A model generated the notes under the pieces. The model saw only the letters and a program-made list of their open reading frames with translations, was not told where the DNA came from and did not search any database. A stretch of DNA of 64,000 nt from Pseudorasbora parva (taxonomy: Eukaryota; Chordata; Actinopteri; Cypriniformes; Gobionidae). The position numbers were made by a program, and so were the translations under genes. The DNA lies in assembly GCF_024679245.1 (NCBI RefSeq), contig NC_090191.1, positions 37,381,138 to 37,445,137 of the forward strand. The letters are read 5' to 3'. Positions 10,801 through 24,200 of the stretch are shown piece by piece; positions within the stretch are counted from its first letter, which is position 1; each line of letters starts with the position of its first letter.

Positions 10801-13800
10801 TAGTTCAATAAAATATATATAAACAGGGCGTGAGAGATTTACACTCATACATTCATACAGGGCATGTGAGGTTTTTTGGAGTCATTTCAGACAGTCCTGC
10901 ACTCCACCATTGCTTATTTATTTATTCCCCAATGTCAGACCCCCATCCCAGCACACACCATCCTAAATCTGCTGCCTGCCATCTCAAGGTGAAAGGGATA
11001 AATTCACCTCCCCTACTCTGGGGGTCTGCTTCCATTCACTCATCCCTAAAGAATCTTCCTTTTGCTTTATGGCTGCCTTTGTCCCGGATGCCATTGAGGG
11101 GCAGCGATGAGTGGGCCACGCCAGTTGGGGATTAAGTTGTCTTGTTGAGATTCAGTTTGTTGAATAATGTCCTGTGTTTTAGGGGTACACATGAACCGAC
11201 ACAACATTCAAGGGAGGAAATCTTTTAATACATCACAGGCTTTTCCATCTTGAGCCTTAACGTCTTTTTTATTCTTATTGTGTTTAGTCTTTATAATGCC
11301 ATGTGAGACTTTTGTAAGGCTATATTGTGTCAGATTTTTTTTTTTTTGCATGCTTGCAGAAGTTCCTTCGTGTTCCTTTGTCACCCTCTTTCTGCGATCA
11401 GCACTTATCTTTTTCTCCATTTGATGCCTGTATGAATCTTTTAGTAAGGAGGCAGCTTTGAGGGAAATCTGAGAAGAATAACATCACTTGAAACACACTT
11501 GCAGCATACATCACTACAGAACTCCCTTTACAAGACTACAGAAAGCATAAAAAAGACAAGACGACTCCTCTCATCTACATCTTCAGTTATTCTGATGTAG
11601 TTTAATAATTTCTGGTTTCATTATCAAATAATTTGTCTTTGCCAGCTCATTGTCTTGGCAAGAAAAGCGTGGACTAGACAATTACAGATTTATTTAATTG
11701 TAAAAGCAGTAAATGAGTTTAAACAAGTGAATGCTACTATTTATATTAATATTATTAATAAATAAATGTTTTATGTTAATATTTATTATATGAATGAGTA
11801 TATATATTTTTTGCATTAGTAATATTTTAGTAAAGTTTTATTTCAGTTTTAGTTATTTTATTACAGTACATCAAGTTAAAATAAAATGGATTAATAAATG
11901 TTGCTTTTGGCAACTAGTTGAAGTAAAAAAAAAAAAAAAAAGATTTAAGGTTTAAACATTTAAACATTTGTTTTTGTTTAGTTAACTATAATAATCCTGT
12001 AACATGAAGGGGAAAAAAATACTATTTTGTCTTAAACATACCTGAATATTAATCTAGATATGCATGGGATATTGTCAGCAGTTTCTCAAATATTTTATTA
12101 ACTTATTTCACAATTATACATTTCTTTTAAAACTGAAAATCTGGAAGATTGACAGAAAAGTAAGCGGTCCTCCACAGCTGTCTGTGACAGTGTGCATTAG
12201 TGTTTATACTACAAACGCAATGTGGTTTTGTGCGTTTTCGACTAGCTTTAAATGTGTTTGTTTGTGATGTTAAAATAAAAAAAAGTTTACCGCTGTCCAC
12301 TTGTGATCAGATCAGATACCAGGTGTTCACAGGGTCTCTGAGATCGATCATCCTCAAGCAGTTCATGAGTGCATTTCCCAGAAGCTTTGTTAGCCAATGT
12401 TCTCAAGTTCCGTTAAATTGTGTCGGTAACAATGAAACTCACGACCATATTTGGCTTTGGGAAACGCACCCCAGGCCGTGATCCTATTTCATTACTCTGT
12501 ACTTTCATAGAGTCAGGACGAGTTGGCATCGGTGAGCTTACTTCAAGGCAATTAAACGAGGAGCAGTTTGAGCCACTCATTTCTCTACATATTTAAATCC
12601 AAACCCAGCGCAGCTGCCTGGCCCAGCCAAGAGCAGAAGGCAGAGAACAGATCTGAAGCTAATTGGGCTAACAGCGTTGGCTCCGTGTCAGTCCCTTCTG
12701 CCCTGCTGGCTAACAGGACTCCTGATAGCCGCCCTCCAGGGAGCACTTCACAGCTGCACTTCTTAAGAGCTCATTTCCCTAATAGCAGCCCCATTTTCCT
12801 CTCTTCCCTTATCTCTATATCGTTTCTTTTCATCTCTTGCTTTTATTCCCGTGCTTTTCTCTGGTGCTGCGCCATTGGCCGCCCTTGGCGGGCCCTTTCG
12901 TCAGGTATGTGGTGCGGACCAGACCACATACATATGGCAGCGCTCAGGGAAAGTGAACGTCTGATTAAAAGAGTGAGCTTCAAATGCGTACTGTTATATG
13001 TGCCTTATTCCAGCATGTTTGTATTTGTATAATGAGGGGATCTCTAAGCCCACTTCAAACTCCTCATGAGTAATTACTGCCGTAGTGGCTTTGTTTGCGG
13101 AGAGAGTGTGGCATCTGTGCAGGATATATTTGTTTTGGCCGGGGGCCATTTTGAAGCTCTTGTTAGTGTACGCATTAACAAATATCTTGTTTGTTCCCGT
13201 GTGTGTTTTTGTGTTAACTTGAGCTACAGTGTATTTGTATATCTGCCTGGCTTGCTAATAGGAAAGCCATCTCGTCCCCAGGCTGTGATCATACGGAGGG
13301 CAGAGGGGTTTACTTCCACAGGGGGGCATCCTCCACCCCCTCCATCCCACATCAAAGCATCCCTGTCTGGGAATCAAGGCCAATGAACCCCCTCCACTTT
13401 TTCCGCCCCGCATCTGTGTACAGAACCGCTGGGCTGAGAGGAGCGATTGACTTGTGAAGGACTTCATTAAGTCTGAAGAGACATTCCAAGTCCTCCATCC
13501 ATCTGTTTTCCTCCTGCTTTCCCTCCCTCAATTTGTCTCTCTGTATTCCACATCCTCTTCTTCTCTTTGGCTCCTTCTTCTCCGGCTTAGCGATCACATT
13601 TATGCAAAGAACACACATCCCCTCATCTAGATCTAGTCTACAGTTTAACTTGGAGAAACTCAGAAAAAAACTTTGTTGCTGCTTTAGATAAGAGGAAGAG
13701 TTGTAGTAGATTGTTGTTGCCATGCAGTCGAAACGCTGTTATATTCACCCCTTCACGGACTCTGCCGTATTAGCATAGACAAGTTGTCTTGAAAGCAACT

Positions 13801-14400
13801 CAGGTGTTTTGTTGTTAGATGTAAGAGAACACAACAGCCTTCATGCACTCCCGACATCAGAGCCTCTGAAGACGTTTTATTTTTGAAGAGAATGCGCCCC
13901 CTTTTACCTAAATTTGTTTGTGTCTGTGCAAATCCTTTTATACTTATCATTTTTGCTTTGTAAACTAGTGTAAATACAAACAAACAATGCTAAACACAGG
14001 TTTTGTTTAAAAGAGATGTTTTACAGATTTAAAGTTTACCGGTTCATCAATCACCCTCCAAAAAGGTGTAAGGTCTGTATGTTTGTTTACTGTTAGTGTT
14101 TTTGCTAATTCACTGTGTATGTTGATGATAATGCAAGGGAGAGAGAGAGTTTATGGATGAGGCTTTAATGCGCATCTTGTACTGTGTATTCAGCAAACAG
14201 ACGCTTCATCTTTTGTATGATGTAAAATATACTGTATAAAATTCATCAGTAAAGGTTTGGCTGTCATTCGGACAGGGTCTGCTATAACAGGCTTGTATTT
14301 ATAGTGGATAAAAGCAAAATGACTACATAAGATATAACTGGATTTAAACTAAACTATACCTGTTTAACTAAACTGAACATTGGCACTGACAGTTTTTGAC
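7900..14400. other. Intronic stretch without recognised exons
   Basis: Mostly unique-looking sequence. 8.70-9.05 kb and 12.6-13.5 kb are less AT-rich and contain longer open frames (up to 154 codons at 12568-13032 +) with no domain I recognise. Poly-A runs occur near 10366 and 11925. A dispersed repeat at 10.5-10.68 kb is listed separately. Confidence 0.4.
10505..10685. repeat. Dispersed cyprinid repeat ('aaagaacc' family)
   Basis: Phrases such as cttaaaaataaagcttcc, ggttgccatagaagaaacat, ttcccaaagaagttttcagt and gaagaacctttttattgtag follow the order of a common fish repeat built around 'agaaccattttt...ggttccccaaagaacc'. It is diverged and has no coding content. Confidence 0.55.
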
Positions 14401-14638
14401 ATTTTCAGTTTATGAGATTGTCCTGAACCCGGCGCATGAGCTCGCTCCGCCCTCTGGAGAGGGGGCCGGGAACTCTAACCTATTTGCTTTTAAAGAGACT
14501 CAAAAAAAGTGGCAATTTTAACATGCTATAAAAAAATTATCTGTGGGGTATTTTGAGCTAAAACCTCACCTACACTCTAGGGAAATCAGAGACTTATTTT
14601 TACATCTTGCAAAAAGGAGCATAATAGGTATCCTTTAA
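14400..14638. repeat. End fragment of a TTAA-type DNA transposon
   Basis: It ends ...gcataataggtatcctttaa, whose inverse (ttaaaggatacctat) resembles the ends of the element at 86-1280. The interior ggcgcatgagctcgctccgc and the ttacatcttgcaaaaagg stretch are familiar cyprinid repeat sequence. The opposite end was not found, so this is probably a truncated copy. Confidence 0.5.
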
Positions 14639-14842
14639 GTACTAGAGTGCATCTCACCAGATTGACCAGTTCTCCCTGAGAGACTGAGATTTCCTCACTC
14701 TTCCACCAAGGCATGTAAAAGTTCTCAACCTCTTTTTTTAATTGCCAGTAAAAAGACATGCAAAGGGTTTTTTGACCTTATTGCATATACATTTTTAGGA
14801 ATTTTCCTTTCAGATGCTAAGTTTGTGGAAAAATAGTATGTA

Positions 14843-15058
14843 AAGGTGATTTACTAAGGTTTGCCAATTCACTGGTATTTGCGCTATTTACCTACCAAAA
14901 AGCATTTCTTTAACCAGTAGATTGCATTGATCATTATTGAAATGATTTGGCTCCATCTGTGTGCTTTAATTTGCGCGTCGTCAGTAGATGACACACATAA
15001 CTTTTTGGGGGAATTGCGCTTTCACGCTAATTTGCCCTGTTTAGTAAATCTGGCCCTT
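14843..15058. mobile_element. Short inverted-repeat element ('gatttactaa' ends)
   Basis: gatttactaa at 14848-14857 is matched by its exact inverse ttagtaaatc at 15041-15050, followed by tggccc. The outer bases can also be aligned imperfectly. The approximately 215-bp size and the 'gccagatttactaa' terminus fit a non-autonomous DNA element common in cyprinids. No clear target duplication was identified. Confidence 0.5.
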
Positions 15059-15099
15059 GGCCCATGTGGAATATTTGTTTGTGTTTCTGTGAACAACAA

Positions 15100-18000
15100 T
15101 ATTGTTTATATGGATGCGTGTCTGATGAAGTGTCTTTTTTTAGTGTCCACTATTTTATGTGCTATTTTAATGAAAATAGCAAATTAAACATTTTATGTTG
15201 ATGACAATCTGCAATTGTGTTAACTGAGAAAAATGCAAAGCAGAAGTATTTTCACTAGTGGTCTGGTCTCCGACCTTTGGATCCCTGTCTTTCTCTTTTG
15301 TCTTTTTATGATAGAACAGGCTTTGATCATGAGCTTTCTCCACCGTTCGTTCCTGTCTGTCTCTCAAGCACAGGCAGGTTTGAAGGGGTTTTGCTCCTGC
15401 CGCACCTTCCCTGTCTGGTTCACAGTCCCAGTCCTGGGAATACCTGTGAAGATTAGTGTCTGGCCTGGAAAAGGGCTCAGTCTATTTTAGTCCGGAGGGG
15501 GATGCAGGTGGGTGGCCGGCTGTGAAAACCTCACTCATGTGATGCCCTTGTTCCTACCCTTGATAATTTTGTCTAACCCATTCCTTAATATCTTATATTC
15601 ACCTCTTTATCTTCTCTGTTCCTCTACAATTGTATCCTTTTCTGTCTCTGCCTTATCCAGCTCAGTCTCCCTTTGTCTAGTTCCTCCATCCATGAATGTC
15701 TTTTGTCTCTCCAAGCCTTTGTTCTCTCCTTCATCGGCAGTTGGCGTATTCCCCTTCATTGCGTTCTGTTCCACGCCCCCCTTGCCGAGGCCTGAGCACT
15801 GTGTGAATCTGAGCACATGAATACTTAAAGATCCCATTTTCCGCTGCTTTTCTCCGAGGTATGATCGGCATGTGCGCGGTCCAGCCCGCTGATCCCCAAC
15901 AATGTTAACACATGTCTGCAACAAAGAAGAGACACGTACCCCCTCCGCCTCGCCAGACCTTTCATCTCCACACCATGATATCTGATAAACCGATGGCCAG
16001 AACCCCCATTAGATCGGAACAGTAGTGGGGGCCTGTGTGAGTGTGTCTGTGTGTGTGGGTGTGTCTGCGCATGAAGAGCATCTCAAACCAATGCCCTATT
16101 TTGACACGAAGATAAATCAGATCACTCTCGATAAATCAGATAAATCATATCATATCACACTCCTCTCGCTCTCACGCGCTGATTATTTTTTGTACATTCT
16201 AGGACATTTAGGATTATGTGACACATTTATCCATACATGCATAATATATTATTTCAGAGATGAAGCGGTTGGCCTGGTTTTGTTAAATGGATGAAAAACT
16301 TGGCCAATTCACTCACCAAAGGAAATGCACACTTTCCAAATTGTAGCATTGTTTGCATGCTGTTTGTTTTTTTGCTATTCATTACGTGTGGATATTTATA
16401 AAGTGTAGCTAATGGGCCGTAGTTGTGCTGCAAAAACTCACTTGAGCATGTTGAACATGAACAACACCCCAAAACTCTCCCGACCAACATGAAGTGCTGC
16501 CGTCAACACGGGCCTGAACACTACAGGCGATAAAACGCCTGCCAAACAGGGCAGCCTCAAAATAACTACTCTACTCCGTCTGGGCAGAACGTCACTCCAC
16601 ACATATAGTTATGTGCAGATCTGCCTTTTTCTGTGGTTACGGACATAGTTTATGTCTATGAGATCATTACAAAATGTCCTAGATCTTAATGATTACGGGC
16701 GATTACTAGAGACGGAGCGTTTTGACGGATAGGAATATTTAAGATCCATTTTGAAGGTGTGGATTGAGCCGGGTAAGTTTGAAATCATTTGGGAAAACCG
16801 TGTCAAAGAGTGATGCAGCAAAACTTTCCCAGTGAAGCAGAAATGTCTTCTTTTTTTCTTTTTTTATTGAGCTTAGTGAGTGAAGGTTTGTTATTTGACG
16901 TGCATGTCTCTTTGTTTGTCGCTCTCTCACTTATTCACTCAGCCCTCCCTCTCCTGCTCAGGTTTTGGAGAAATTATGTAGACGCTGCAGCTCTCGCTGC
17001 CCTAAAATTACAATACCGTGTGATCTTTCGGGGAAATTGTGCATATAATATCAGAAAATTCAGAGCTCAGCATGTTTTCTCCGTTCCAAGACACTGTAAA
17101 ACGCTCGCTGGCTTTGTTTCTTCCTGATTTTACTCTTCCCGCTCTTTTAAAATCTCAAGTAAAGAGGACAGAGATCGAAATCAAGAAAATGGAGCCGTAA
17201 AAAAACGAGTCCCGCAGGACTCTTCAGTCAACCATTCATTTAAATACCATGCTGTGTTTTTTAACTTTAATTGCTCTTGTATTGCCAATTTTTTCAGCTA
17301 TAATCTCTGCTTAACAAAACGGATTTCACAAAAAAGGCACAGGGAAAAAAACGCTGCCTTTTCACTTGATTATACGTTCCCCATGCCAAGCAATTATCGT
17401 CCTTAAATATCTATTCTTTAAAAAGGGAAGGAAAAAAGAAAGATTGACTTAAAGAGAGCAGTGACTGAAAAAATAGAAAAGCAAAGTAGAACTGACAGGC
17501 AATCATTTTGCAAAGAAATGATCCCAGCAAACGAAAAGAGCTCGTTTCCTGAGAGATATTCAATTATCAGACATTTGCAGGAAGGGTGCCTATGGGTCAT
17601 TCCAGTTAAGCAGTTAAACATTTTCATGTCTCCATTATGTGTGTCTTAATATACTGGGTAAAATATTAAAGTCACCATTTTTAAAGACCGAAATTCTTCT
17701 AGTGATTTTCTTTCATCGTAGTGCAGTGAACATGGGGTGAATTTTTAATAATTTCCCTGCTGGGTATGAGTGGATTTGCACAGCCCTCTTCTAAAGTTAG
17801 TTAGTTAATATAGCTTATGTAAAAACAACTCAAGCTGGCCAAAGTGCTTTTCATTAATACAATATTCCAACAACATACTAAAACATTAAACACTTGACTC
17901 ACGTATGTCCAAAACGGTTACTTTGTGAAAAAAACGCTGTATTTCAAAAGCAGTTGAATGTAGCGTTGTCATACTTGGTACGGCATCTTTACATGTAACC

Positions 18001-20150
18001 ATATTCCTGCCAGTGTAATGATATAATTCACATTTGACCAAAATTGAGTTTAAATGGACATACGTGCCTATTTTACAGTAACAGTGGTCGATACGCGTTC
18101 TTCCGATCATTAATTGGAATGGCCAAGTCGCGTTTCATATTTCACATTCATTTTCAGCGTTTATTTGCGCATCTTCTCAGTTAACAACGGCTCTGTGAAG
18201 TAACAGCTGCTCTATGTGAAATCACGCACCTGAGGGAATTTACCGCTGATTAGAGAACCGGCTTTACTGACGAGATGCGCATTAACGACCGGCCTATCGT
18301 GATCGGAGCAGCCCTACATTTCAGTAATGAATACAATGTAGACTTAATTGTTTGGCTGACTCAATTCTATTTTCCTACAAACCTTCCTCCTCATTGTTGA
18401 CCCTCGCAATCACCTCAATAACAATCCTATCATAGTTAACATTCATCAATTCACACAGCTCCTTTACAGAGACAGACATCCTGAAGGCAGGGAGAAAAAT
18501 AGATCAGAAAAAATATAGCGCTATGCCCAGTCAACATCTTTCACTTCACTTCGGAAATCCATGTGTTATCATCTTCGCAACACTATGAAACTTCACGAGA
18601 CCAGCGAGATGCTTCCACAGGGTGGGAGATACGCGGCGTGATTGACAACTTTGACACCAAATGGATATACGTGAAAATCAGATGACATGATTTCACAACT
18701 TTTCATTGGTCATTTAGATATGTGAAGCATACTGTATACGGAAATGAACCTGGATATTCAATCTGTCGAAAAATCTCAAAATCGGCAACATGGACATACA
18801 TGCTTTTCATCGGACAGCGACGATATATTTTATATTTTTTCTTGTCCAATCATTGTTCTTTAGTTTCTTTCTATCCATTTTGTTTTTCCTCTCCATTTTG
18901 CCTAAAACACTGTGTTCTTGGTCATCCAGACTGAAATGTTGACTACAAATATGTAGCATTCTTTACGTATTTATATTTCTTTGCATTTTAGCAACTGCCT
19001 ACAACGCACTGGATCCTTCACTAAAAAAGCAGAAAATAACTAATTCCAGCTAAATTATTTCTTGGACCTGAGAGCAAAACAAGTTGATACCATTATGGCT
19101 AAAAGTTTGCTAAGCAGTATTTCCTACTAAAGCAAGGCGATATTTGAATCAAGCAACAAGTGTATCCATAGTCTGGTTGGAGTGGGCTTGACCGGCAACA
19201 TACCAAGTGCATTATGGGTGTTTCTTATATATTTGGCAAAAGGAAAGACAACAGCCCATTTCTCTGTTTTCTCTCGTCATGTAGACTTTTTACAGTATAA
19301 GCAGCTAAGCTTTATTTAAAGCCCATTTTCCAGTGGTGAAAATGGTACTGTTTAGTACTGTTTACTAAACTATATATATGTTTTTACATTTAAAATAAAT
19401 AAATACCTTGATGTAATAACAGCTGTATGTGTCCAGTTGTTAAAGACATCCTAATATAATATAAAGTGTGACCTAGCCAATTGTGTTAAAAAATATTTGA
19501 GATGTGGAACATTCATTTTCTTTAACATGTTGGTCATCTTCCTGTTTTTGCATCTTGTTTAATTGGATATTAGAAATGTGGTCAAGCAGATATGCAGTGG
19601 TGTCACTGGATAACACATGCAGGATTCTGTTTGATGTGAAAAGATGTGTTGAAGGCTGCATGTATGATTAGTGGTTTATAGAGCAGTTCTCTAATTTGAC
19701 TGGACAAGCTGCATTCCAGAACAGCACTGCTTGAATGCGTTCAGGGTTTCTCTGTCTTTGCATCAAGTGCTTTGCTTTCTCTCACTCTCAACAAAAAGTT
19801 GTGATTTTGTGATGGCTTCTTCTCTGACCCCAAGACCACGTCTGGTCCAGTCAGCTCCTCTCCCAACTCTGACTCTGAATCATTTATACGGTGTCCTTGG
19901 ATGTCTGACCCATTTCCTGACTCAACTCTGTACCCGCCATCTCAGCTTTTCAATCCCAGTGTCTGGAACTTTATGGAACACTATCTCACTAAAAGCTTTC
20001 AGCAGGCGACGGATAATTCATAGATTCGCACTTTTAGTCTTGAGCTCTTACCCTCTGTGTGTATCTGTGTTGGTTTACTTAGCCAAACTTTGAGGTTTAA
20101 TGAAATCTTCCCCTCGGGACATCGTCAGAGGTCAGAAATTGTTCACAAGC
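15100..20150. other. Intronic stretch, no recognised exons
   Basis: No splice-flanked coding segment was recognised. 18.11-18.32 kb ends in cgtgatcggagcagccctac, resembling the terminus of a cyprinid DNA element, but no partner end was identified. GT-rich sequence occurs at 16.02-16.07 kb. Confidence 0.35.
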
Positions 20151-20154
20151 ACGA

Positions 20155-20300
20155 CTACTTTCAACACTGATGATAAAAACAAATGTTTCTAGAGTAAATC
20201 AGCATATTCCAATGATTTCTGAAGGATCATGTGACACCAAAAACTGAATAACTTACGTCATTTTTTTTTACTTTATACTAATTACATTAAATAAAAGTAG
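20155..20300. repeat. Dispersed cyprinid repeat, family B fragment
   Basis: aatgatttctgaaggatcat followed by gtgacacc, with upstream aaatgtttct, is a fragment of the same family as 29995-30422 (which reads it in the opposite orientation as gtcacgtgattctttagaaa). Diverged and non-coding. Confidence 0.6.
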
Positions 20301-21172
20301 ACTTTAAAATATCCTCTATGATAATAATCCTCTATGAAAATAATTCTCTATGACTGTCCACTGAGCTGTCAAAACATATGAAAAATTACAATATCTGGTG
20401 TAGTTATTGGAGTTTGGAGAGTTTCGATTTGTTTAGATTCAAAATGAATTACGGTATTGTAATAGTGATCACCTTAATTATATTTATTAGTAATAAATAA
20501 TATCTAGCATATGTGTTAATAGGAACATATTTCTTAGGGGCTGTGGAGGTATGTGAGACCCCCCTCAAAATGTTGGAAGCTGAGATAGACATGTGTTTTA
20601 ATTATCAAATAACAAAAGTATTTATTTGTGAGCGTGCGTGTGTCTGTGTGTGGGAAAGAGAAAATGATTGACAGGCCAGTCATGGCAGAGTGCTGCCTCA
20701 GCCTGAGGTTGTCCATATTTTTCGACAGGAAATGGTTCTCATGGTATCAGACGCTTGAATCTTGCTCGTTAAAATCTACCTCCTATTACTGAGAAAAAAT
20801 GTTGCTCTCTCTCCTCAACCTTCCTCTCTTTCTCTCCACTGATTTGGTGGAGAACTTTTGCTGGTTAGATTGACAGGAGAGCCACGGTTACAGTGCGGGC
20901 CTCCTGTCACAAGTCACTCTGTAGCTGTCGCCATACCGGCATCTGTCAAAGGCGCTCAGCTCCTTCAGCAGATTAACATCGCTGACACCGAGAGGGGGAT
21001 ATGGGGGTAAGAAATGGAGAGAAGGGAAAAAAGAGAGAAGGGGAATGTGGAAAAGATTAGCCAGGATGGCTAGAGGGGGGAAAGGCTGATATGTGTGCTC
21101 TGTCTTGTCATCTGTTTCAGCTGGAGTGGAGTGAGGGAGTCTGAGCTGTCTTGTCTTTTCTCCGTCTCTCAA

Positions 21173-21213
<41 letters not shown>

Positions 21214-24200
21214 GCTTGTGTGGTCCGCAACCTAGAGTATTTTCCTCCCCGGCAGCTGCTCGCCCTCTTAAAGTTCCTCTGAGTGGCTCTAAAGATGAAG
21301 CTTGTGATAGCAAACACCAGCAGGAATAGAATGGGAGAAACTTGCCTCTGCTCTGCTTTTGTTCTGCCTCAAAAAAAAAAAGTTTGCCTTGGTACTTATG
21401 GGACTTTCTTGCTTTTAAGCGAACATCTTGAACGCTTCAGAGCGAGCCGAAAAAAAAAGCTTGACTTTGAAACCTCACACGCCCAGGTGTGTCAAAGGCT
21501 TACTTTGAAAGCCGAATCGATCACTTTACCTTTGTCTCTCGGTCTTGCGCCCAAACCCCGTTTTTATTTTTAAACTTCAAAGTGGGACTCGACCTCGCCG
21601 TCTCCCTCCCTCTCTGCCCAACCCCCGGTGTTGCCCTGTGCTCGTTGGGCTCAGGGAGGCCCAGGAGCTGCGTCTGAAGTGTTGGCTGAAGATGAGATCC
21701 AGACCCTCACTCCCCACTGTAAATCGCTCCATGGCTGGTACACCCTGCTGGGGCCAGAAATATGGCCCTCAGGGGACCTGCTTCAGCACCAGATCCCCAA
21801 ACTCTGCACTATTTGAGTCGTAAATGGAGCTTGTGTGCCTGGTTGCCTGTCTGTTTCTGCATTTGTTTCTTACATCATTTTCTCTGAGATGTTCCTTTGA
21901 AGTGATAATTAGAAATTAATTTAGATCGATGTGATAATTATTTGAAGATATTTTGCATCTGATAATTGACAATGATAGCCAATATGACTTTTATTATATT
22001 ACTGTTTTTTTTATTTATTTTTTGCAAACAGCACAAACACACAATCAAATGTTTTTTTGTGTGTTTTTTTTTTATTGTTTTTTTTATTATTATTTAACTT
22101 TTTCTTAGCCTAAAATGTTATCTGGCTATCACCAGATGAGCTCAGTTAAAGATTGAACATTGGTCTGGGGAGTCTGCTCTGTATTTTTTACTGCACAAGA
22201 GGCGGGATAAACAAGCAATATTCAAATGACTCTGTACACAATTAGATAGTCCTTCAACCAATCGGATCACAAGAGGCGTGATCAACAGGCAACAACCCAT
22301 GGCTTTTCTGTCCGTCATCATGTTGAACGCCAGGTGGATAAACCAGTCTGTTTGGTTCCCACAAAAGTGTAACAGAAGCATTAGAAATTAATGTAAAGGT
22401 TTCCAGAAATCAAATCGCCGGCAGATTAGGCTGGACCTAAAAAGATGATGATGATATAAACAGTAATGTGGTATTAAAATAAACTTTCCTTTTCATTTCT
22501 AAACTAAGAACTATCAAAAAGTAAAGTGTGGGAATATCAAACAAAACTTGATATTTAATGCTGGATAATTAAATGCTGGTTTTGGCTTTTTTATTTTATT
22601 TATTTGCGTATTTGGTTATTTTGATTGTAGCAATGTTTGCTGGATTATATTTGGCACCAGGATTTTATTCACATTCATAAGTGTTTGGTAATTTTAGTTT
22701 TTCATGAACATTATCCATTATTTATGTTTGGCCTAATTGAACCAATGCTAATAATTAAAAATTAAATAACATTTTTCCAATAAATGATAATGATCATTAT
22801 GTATTTGTGTATGCATGCATGGATGGATGGATGTATGGATACTATCTATATTATTAGATTCATATTAATATTATATTATAATTAATAATACAATTAATAT
22901 TAGATTTTAAACGTTTTACAGGTTTTACAGTATATATATATATATTTTTTTTTTTTTTTACATTTTACAGTTGTTTCATACAGATCTACAGTTTTACTTT
23001 CCCTCCATTATACTGTGATTCGTATACTCATACACACTTTAATCATTAGCTTAAAAATACAGCAGTGCTGTATCAAGCGTCTTGTATCTACTCCAGTGGT
23101 GGTCCTCACATTCACTCTCATCCAATTTCAGCACTTAAGTCAAGCGAGCGCACGTTATTGACCCCTGAATGACAGTGTCACGGCGGCTGTCCCAGGGGGA
23201 CGTCTGGTGACAGGAATGTGCTTAAGACTGTCTGAGGACGTCCTCCGCATGACATTGATTGACGAGTCGCTGTACTGCTTCATTCTGTGCCGGCGTGACG
23301 ACTCTTCAGCAGCACTTCTGATTTCTGTCAGCCTTTGTTTCTGTCTTTTTATCACTCGCTTTGTTCTCTTTCTTTCTCTCATTCAGTTAGCGTGCCAGTT
23401 AGGAAGTGTAGCTTCCTTTCACTCATCTTCTCTGGAAACACAAAAAAACAGGTTTCTTTCTCTGATCAAAACACGAGTTGGGTATAAGTGGCAGATTATG
23501 CAGAGCCATGAGCAGCAGACTCAATCAGGCAGATGTGGTGTGAGACGTGTGTGTGTGTGTGTGTGTAAGCAGAACTGCAGTCGTATCAACAATAGGAGCT
23601 GACACCCAGGTGATTAGCAGGCATTATGGTTTGCTGGAGGGGTAGAGGTAGGAGATTTGAGGGGGGTTTGGGCTCTCATTAATCTCTGTCTGTCAAGGGT
23701 GCCCCCACACCAACTACCCTCCACACCCAGCCTGTCCGTCACACTACGGCGTGGCCTCTTTCTGTGTTTTTCTTTGGCTGGTTAAAGAATTACATGCACA
23801 CACACAAAGTGCACCACACCTATGAGGGGTCTGCGCCTATCGCCCCGACTCTAGGGACATATGAGTAATCATTGTACGCGTTTCCTCTGTTGTCTTATCT
23901 GCAGTGAACATGACAGCGACTGGTCTGTATTTTTCCACCTCTTAAAGAGCATCGTGGAAAGATTTACATTGTGGACGGTTATTTGGTGTTTGCATGCTCA
24001 TAGTTGAGGATTTGAACAAAGCCCTAATTGTAAATATGAAATTTTGGCAGGTTATTCATCCTGTACTGTGTGTGGTACGACTATGAATGATGCCACAAAT
24101 CATGCAGCTTAATAAGAGGAGGTGCTGTCACTGTGATTAGATTTTTATTCTGGCATACAAAAAATGGGGGCGAGGGAAACATACTATGTACTGTTTAGTG

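Noticed and set aside
12568..13032. 154-codon plus-strand open frame
   Set aside because: No domain, no splice-supported context, and a hydrophobic/serine composition typical of chance frames in pyrimidine-rich DNA.
18110..18320. Complete DNA transposon ending at 'atcggagcagccctac'
   Set aside because: Only one possible terminus was recognised. No inverted partner or target duplication could be found.
21117..21317. Arg-Glu repeat peptide frames on the minus strand
   Set aside because: Produced by the CT microsatellite at 21175-21209.
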